Source of the DNA: JBCCRH01 sp039208045 | Lineage (GTDB): Bacteria; Bacteroidota; Bacteroidia; Chitinophagales; Saprospiraceae | DNA: 9,270 nucleotides | Assembly (NCBI GenBank): GCA_039208045.1 | Contig: JBCCRH010000239.1 | Coordinates: 1 to 9,270, forward strand | Direction of reading: 5' to 3' | Shown: positions 6,900 to 9,270 of the stretch, one piece after another | How positions within the stretch are numbered: the stretch's first letter is position 1 | Layout of the letters: every line of letters starts with the position of its first letter | Program-made: the position numbers and the translations under genes | The notes under the pieces: model-generated | Seen by the model: the letters and a program-made list of their open reading frames with translations, nothing else | Told to the model about the DNA's origin: nothing | Database searches by the model: none

Positions 6900-7859
6900 A
6901 TGAGTGCGTATAAATGCCCCTGGCTTTTCCAGAATGCAGATTTGAATACCGTAATCCCGAATGTATTGCGCCCCATCCGTGGCTTTGCTTACCAGCGCGA
7001 ACGTCTAGAATTGGCCGATGGGGATTTCCTAGACTTGGATTGGTCCAAAACGGGAAGTAACCGCTTGGCTGTACTCATTCACGGTTTAGAAGGGAGTAGT
7101 GGATCACTTCATGTAAAAGGCATGGCACAGCAACTCAATCAAGTGGGCTGGGACGCTGTGGTGATGAACCTCCGTTCGTGCAGTGGAGCACCTAATCGAA
7201 AAGTCTACTCCTACCACGCTGGCAAATCAGACGATGTATTGGCGGTACTGGAGCATGTAGGTGGCGCTTACGCTAAAATGCTGTTGCTGGGCTTTAGCTT
7301 GGGGGGCAATTTGGCGCTAGTGACTGCTGGAAGAGAATCGGAAGCCCTTCCTCAAAACTTAGAAGCCGTAGTAGCCATTTCAGTGCCTTGCGACTTGGAA
7401 GAGTCGAGCAACCGTTGGGAAGATCATTCCAATTTGTATTTGAAGAAATTTATGAAAGAGCTCAAGGGCAAGGTATTTGCCAAGATGGAGCATTTTCCAG
7501 AGCTGCAGCCGCTCACGCCAAAACTACAAGTTGCCAAAACCTTCCGCGATTTTGACGACCTATACACCGCTCCCATCCACGGTTTCAAAGATGCTACTGA
7601 CTACTACCGCAAAAGTAGCTCCATCTACTACCTATCCTCCATCAAGCACCCCACCTTATTGCTCAATGCCTTGGACGACCCCTTCCTCAGCCCGCGCTGC
7701 CATCCTACTGACATCTGCGCTGCCAATCCCCATATTGAATTCCTCAATCCTGATTTTGGCGGTCATATCGGCTTTGCGGAGTCCTACTGGTTGAATCGGT
7801 ACTGGCACGAGCGGGCGACGTTGGGGTTCTTGGATGCTCACTTCGGCTCCGCTCAGTGA
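6900..7859 (+). CDS. YheT-family alpha/beta hydrolase
   Basis: A 319-residue cytosolic alpha/beta hydrolase. It has the oxyanion-hole motif LIHGLEGSSGS (59-69), the family-typical NLRSCSG (90-96), the nucleophile elbow GFSLGGN with Ser133, an Asp in LLLNALDDPF (Asp259 or Asp260) and His289 in GGHIGF, so the triad is complete. The family resembles E. coli YheT and yeast medium-chain ester-forming Eht1/Eeb1 enzymes; the natural substrate is probably an acyl ester but is unknown. ATG 6900 lies 11 bases after the transporter stop, indicating an operon. Codon use turns more C-ending in the last third (from about 7500). The stop codon falls inside the first copy of a 22-base tandem duplication, so the last residues (FGSAQ) come from repeat sequence. 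Confidence 0.92.
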   Translation: MSAYKCPWLFQNADLNTVIPNVLRPIRGFAYQRERLELADGDFLDLDWSKTGSNRLAVLIHGLEGSSGSLHVKGMAQQLNQVGWDAVVMNLRSCSGAPNRKVYSYHAGKSDDVLAVLEHVGGAYAKMLLLGFSLGGNLALVTAGRESEALPQNLEAVVAISVPCDLEESSNRWEDHSNLYLKKFMKELKGKVFAKMEHFPELQPLTPKLQVAKTFRDFDDLYTAPIHGFKDATDYYRKSSSIYYLSSIKHPTLLLNALDDPFLSPRCHPTDICAANPHIEFLNPDFGGHIGFAESYWLNRYWHERATLGFLDAHFGSAQ

Positions 7860-7884
7860 GCAACTTTGGCTCCGCTCAGTTAGC
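7840..7884 (+). repeat. Tandem 22-base duplication across the hydrolase stop codon
   Basis: Bases 7840-7861 and 7863-7884 match at 20 of 22 positions (period 23), sharing the exact core GGCTCCGCTCAGT (7845-7857 and 7868-7880). The first copy contains the TGA stop; in the second the same position reads TTA. A recent slippage or repeat-insertion event at the gene end would explain it. Confidence 0.85.
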
Positions 7885-8045
7885 TAGGCGCGTGAGGGAC
7901 AGGAGGCGTTGTTTGAACGAGCCCTCCACTGATTCTTCAGCGCCGCTTCGCTATCGGTGGAGGGGGAGAGAGTGCCGGATGGCCCGACTCCAAGCGCTCG
8001 CTTTGGTTATGCTCTGCGAGCGCTTGGAGGCACGCCCAAAATAGT
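7885..8045. repeat. Folded intergenic element between convergent genes
   Basis: The spacer between hydrolase and XRE genes is dominated by stems. Stem 1: 7922-7933 pairs with 7953-7964 (12 pairs, one G-T wobble), with an inner four-pair stem (7939-7942 with 7949-7952). Stem 2: CTCCAAGCGCTCGC (7988-8001) pairs perfectly with 8016-8029 around a 14-base loop, and is enclosed by GTGCC (7972-7976) with GGCAC (8029-8033, sharing base 8029). No T run follows on either strand, so it is not a standard terminator. It resembles a dispersed Bacteroidota-type repeat or structured RNA; an open frame across it (7856-8044) has arginine-rich repeat-like translation and is not taken as a gene. Stems are seen directly; the repeat identity is inference. 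Confidence 0.6.
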
Positions 8046-8771
8046 CTATTTACCTTTGCGAATATCACCAGTACGGAGTATATCGTCTTTACCTCCTAGG
8101 GTGTAGTCCCGGCAAAAACCAGTGTGACTTTCAGGGTATTCATCTAGCCTTCGGGTAGAAAATCCACCTCCAATACCATCATCACACATAATATTGCAGG
8201 ATAGCTTTACTAAAAGTTGATTGGTATCAAACTCCATGGTCTGATAATGAAGAGTAATGCCAATATCTTGTGACTCTTTTTTAAAATGCACCAAACTATC
8301 CAAGGTAAGCTCATGCGCAAAGACAACTTCTACTCGCTTTAGGGAGCCATCATCATTACGCTCGACGACAAAATTTTCCTTTGGAAAAGGATCGCTAGCT
8401 TGGGCATTGGCACTAAGGTTGATAAATAAATAGGCCATCATAAAAACAGCTACAGAGAGAATTGAAATCTTTTTCATTGGATTGGTTTTTAGATTGAACA
8501 AATCAAAGAAATACCACAACAGCGTGCGGCGTTTTCGCTCAGCTGGGGGAGGAGTGCTTGGCGCAAAAAAATCAAAGTCGAGGGCTTTGCCAATAAGCTT
8601 GATAGTAGAGGACCTCGGAGTAACTAGCCCCGCCTCTATCCGCTGAATCGTGCGAACAGCCACTTGACTTTTCTCGGCTACTTCCTTTTGGGTCAAGCCT
8701 TTAGATTCTCGAACTTTGATAAGTTGTTTACCAAACATGCTCTTTTCCATACTGATCAAAAGCGATTTCAA
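8046..8771 (-). CDS. Membrane-anchored XRE-family regulator with extracytoplasmic domain
   Basis: A 241-residue protein in three parts. Residues about 15-68 form an XRE/Cro-type helix-turn-helix (RESKGLTQKEVAEKSQ, then RTIQRIEAG). A basic linker and LLWYFFDLFNLKTN (84-97) lead to a single hydrophobic segment (about 102-120). The rest (125-241) should lie outside the cytoplasm, by the positive-inside rule. The tail, with CNIMCDDGIGGGFS and THTGF-like SHTGFCRDY, resembles C-terminal domains I associate with Bacteroidota BlaR1/M56-type membrane proteins; that is an impression, not a search. From Met99 on, the sequence reads like a separate signal peptide (MKKISILSVAVF to ANAQ). It probably senses an envelope signal and represses or activates nearby promoters. 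ATG 8771 is used; Met8 or Met12 are credible starts, Met12 fitting the common N-terminus best. Confidence 0.85.
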   Translation of the reverse strand: MKSLLISMEKSMFGKQLIKVRESKGLTQKEVAEKSQVAVRTIQRIEAGLVTPRSSTIKLIGKALDFDFFAPSTPPPAERKRRTLLWYFFDLFNLKTNPMKKISILSVAVFMMAYLFINLSANAQASDPFPKENFVVERNDDGSLKRVEVVFAHELTLDSLVHFKKESQDIGITLHYQTMEFDTNQLLVKLSCNIMCDDGIGGGFSTRRLDEYPESHTGFCRDYTLGGKDDILRTGDIRKGK

Positions 8772-8789
8772 TATTCTATTCCAATGATG

Positions 8790-8847
8790 GACATTCCAAA
8801 AAAATGGGTCGACATTTAGGCGTCATTTGTAGGACATTGGTCAATGT
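8790..8847. promoter_or_regulatory. Candidate operator repeats upstream of the XRE gene
   Basis: GACATT occurs at 8790, 8811 and 8833, spaced 21 and 22 bases apart, about two helical turns. The last copy overlaps a short palindrome ACATTG-GT-CAATGT (8834-8847). The block lies 19-76 bases upstream of the XRE start, where an autoregulatory operator would be expected. No exact TAnnTTTG box was found here. Confidence 0.35.
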
Positions 8848-8900
8848 AAGATATCGAGCCATTAAATGAAGAGACGTTATTAAACATCCTTTCGAATTCC

Positions 8901-8935
8901 AAAAAAGAAATTGCAGAAGGAAATTCTTCCTCTGC
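8901..8935 (-). terminator. Intrinsic terminator of the T9SS-sorted protein gene
   Basis: A hairpin at 8913-8935 has nine base pairs and one bulged base: GCAG with CTGC and AGGAA with TTCCT around a four-base loop. On the - strand it is followed by a T-rich stretch ending in six T (A run 8901-8906 on the + strand). It lies 15 bases after the stop codon at 8951. Confidence 0.8.
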
Positions 8936-8950
8936 CCCTTAGATTAGCAC

Positions 8951-9270
8951 TTATTCTATCAGCATCTTTTTAGTAGTAGAATAATTATCCGTGCGCACTT
9001 CTATATAGTAGACTCCAGAGAGAAGAAAACTTACATCTACTTTCTCCGTGGGAGATGATTGCTGGAAGATCAGTTTCCCAAGCTGATCGTGTATGATAAT
9101 TTCCCTTATAGGTACTGTTGCCTGGAGATGAATCCAATGGCTAGCGGGATTAGGGTAAATCTGAATTTGTGCGTTAGGTGCGTAATGTGTGCTAACCAAG
9201 CCGCAATCAAAAGACGGCGCGATGCCGGGTAGCATGGCTCCTGTGGCCTGAAACTGGTCTAGCTCGGCAG
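8951..9270 (-). CDS. C-terminus of a T9SS-secreted protein (5' partial)
   Basis: The frame is open from the right window edge to TAA at 8951-8953, about 105 residues visible; the N-terminus lies outside. The last 70 or so residues form a type A T9SS C-terminal sorting domain: IQIYPNPAS, a central DQLGKLIFQQ strand and the ending LLSGVYYIEVRTDN followed by KKMLIE. This signal directs export through the type IX secretion pore, after which it is removed and the cargo is anchored or released. The piece before it (AELDQFQATGAMLPG, APSFDCGLV) should be the end of the cargo domain, whose function cannot be told. An internal ATG (9233-9235) is unlikely to be the start, since a sorting domain alone would have no cargo or signal peptide. 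A terminator follows. Confidence 0.92.
   Translation of the reverse strand, partial: AELDQFQATGAMLPGIAPSFDCGLVSTHYAPNAQIQIYPNPASHWIHLQATVPIREIIIHDQLGKLIFQQSSPTEKVDVSFLLSGVYYIEVRTDNYSTTKKMLIE

Noticed and set aside
7856..8044. 62-residue + strand frame after the hydrolase
   Set aside because: GTG start inside the duplicated repeat, arginine-rich translation running through both large stems; explained by the folded element.
1..9270. CRISPR array, tRNA, rRNA, intact transposon or defence operon
   Set aside because: Looked for on both strands; no direct-repeat array, cloverleaf, rRNA sequence or transposase was seen, and the Uma2 gene alone does not make a restriction or defence system.

Overview
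The window looks like a chromosomal stretch from a Bacteroidota bacterium, probably a marine or sludge-type member of the Saprospiria (Lewinella or Haliscomenobacter-like). The grounds are a type IX secretion (T9SS) type A C-terminal sorting domain at the right edge, a DUF2911 protein, an XRE regulator with the membrane-anchored layout common in this phylum, an Uma2-family protein, and -7 promoter boxes of the Bacteroidota form TAnnTTTG ahead of two genes. The genus is an inference from style, not from a marker gene. No rRNA, tRNA, CRISPR array or intact transposon was seen.

Layout. On the + strand, positions 1-109 hold the 3' end of an unidentified gene, coupled by an ATGA overlap to a soluble family 2 glycosyltransferase (106-966), which ends in a small terminator hairpin built over its own stop codon. 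A repeat-like spacer (about 1005-1080) precedes an Uma2-family PD-(D/E)XK protein (1143-1760). Four genes on the - strand follow, apparently as separate units: a four-helix DUF1648 membrane protein (1772-2272), a lipoprotein of unknown function (2375-3025), an exported DUF2911 protein (3120-3707) and a pirin/YhhW-type cupin with a Tat-like leader (3842-4708). The pirin gene has a strong intrinsic terminator. A divergent promoter region (4709-4835) separates pirin from a + strand glyoxalase/bleomycin-resistance-like protein (4836-5201). Next come an AspT/YidE/YbjL-type transporter (5260-6888) and a YheT-type alpha/beta hydrolase (6900-7859), only 11 bases apart and likely one operon.

The hydrolase gene converges on a - strand XRE regulator with a membrane segment and an extracytoplasmic tail (8046-8771). 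The 186-base space between them is filled by a strongly folded element with a 12-bp and a 14-bp stem. The right edge holds the C-terminus of a T9SS-secreted protein (8951 to past 9270, - strand), followed by a good terminator.

How the genes work together. I see no single pathway or obvious defence or biosynthetic system. Most genes are stand-alone housekeeping or cell-envelope functions. The most unusual parts are non-coding: the folded convergent spacer, the near-perfect duplication across the hydrolase stop codon, a 14-bp hairpin between DUF2911 and the lipoprotein, a 9-bp-arm palindrome upstream of DUF2911, and regularly spaced GACATT repeats upstream of the XRE gene. No stretch over 300 bases lacks a gene; the longest spacers are about 170-190 bases.
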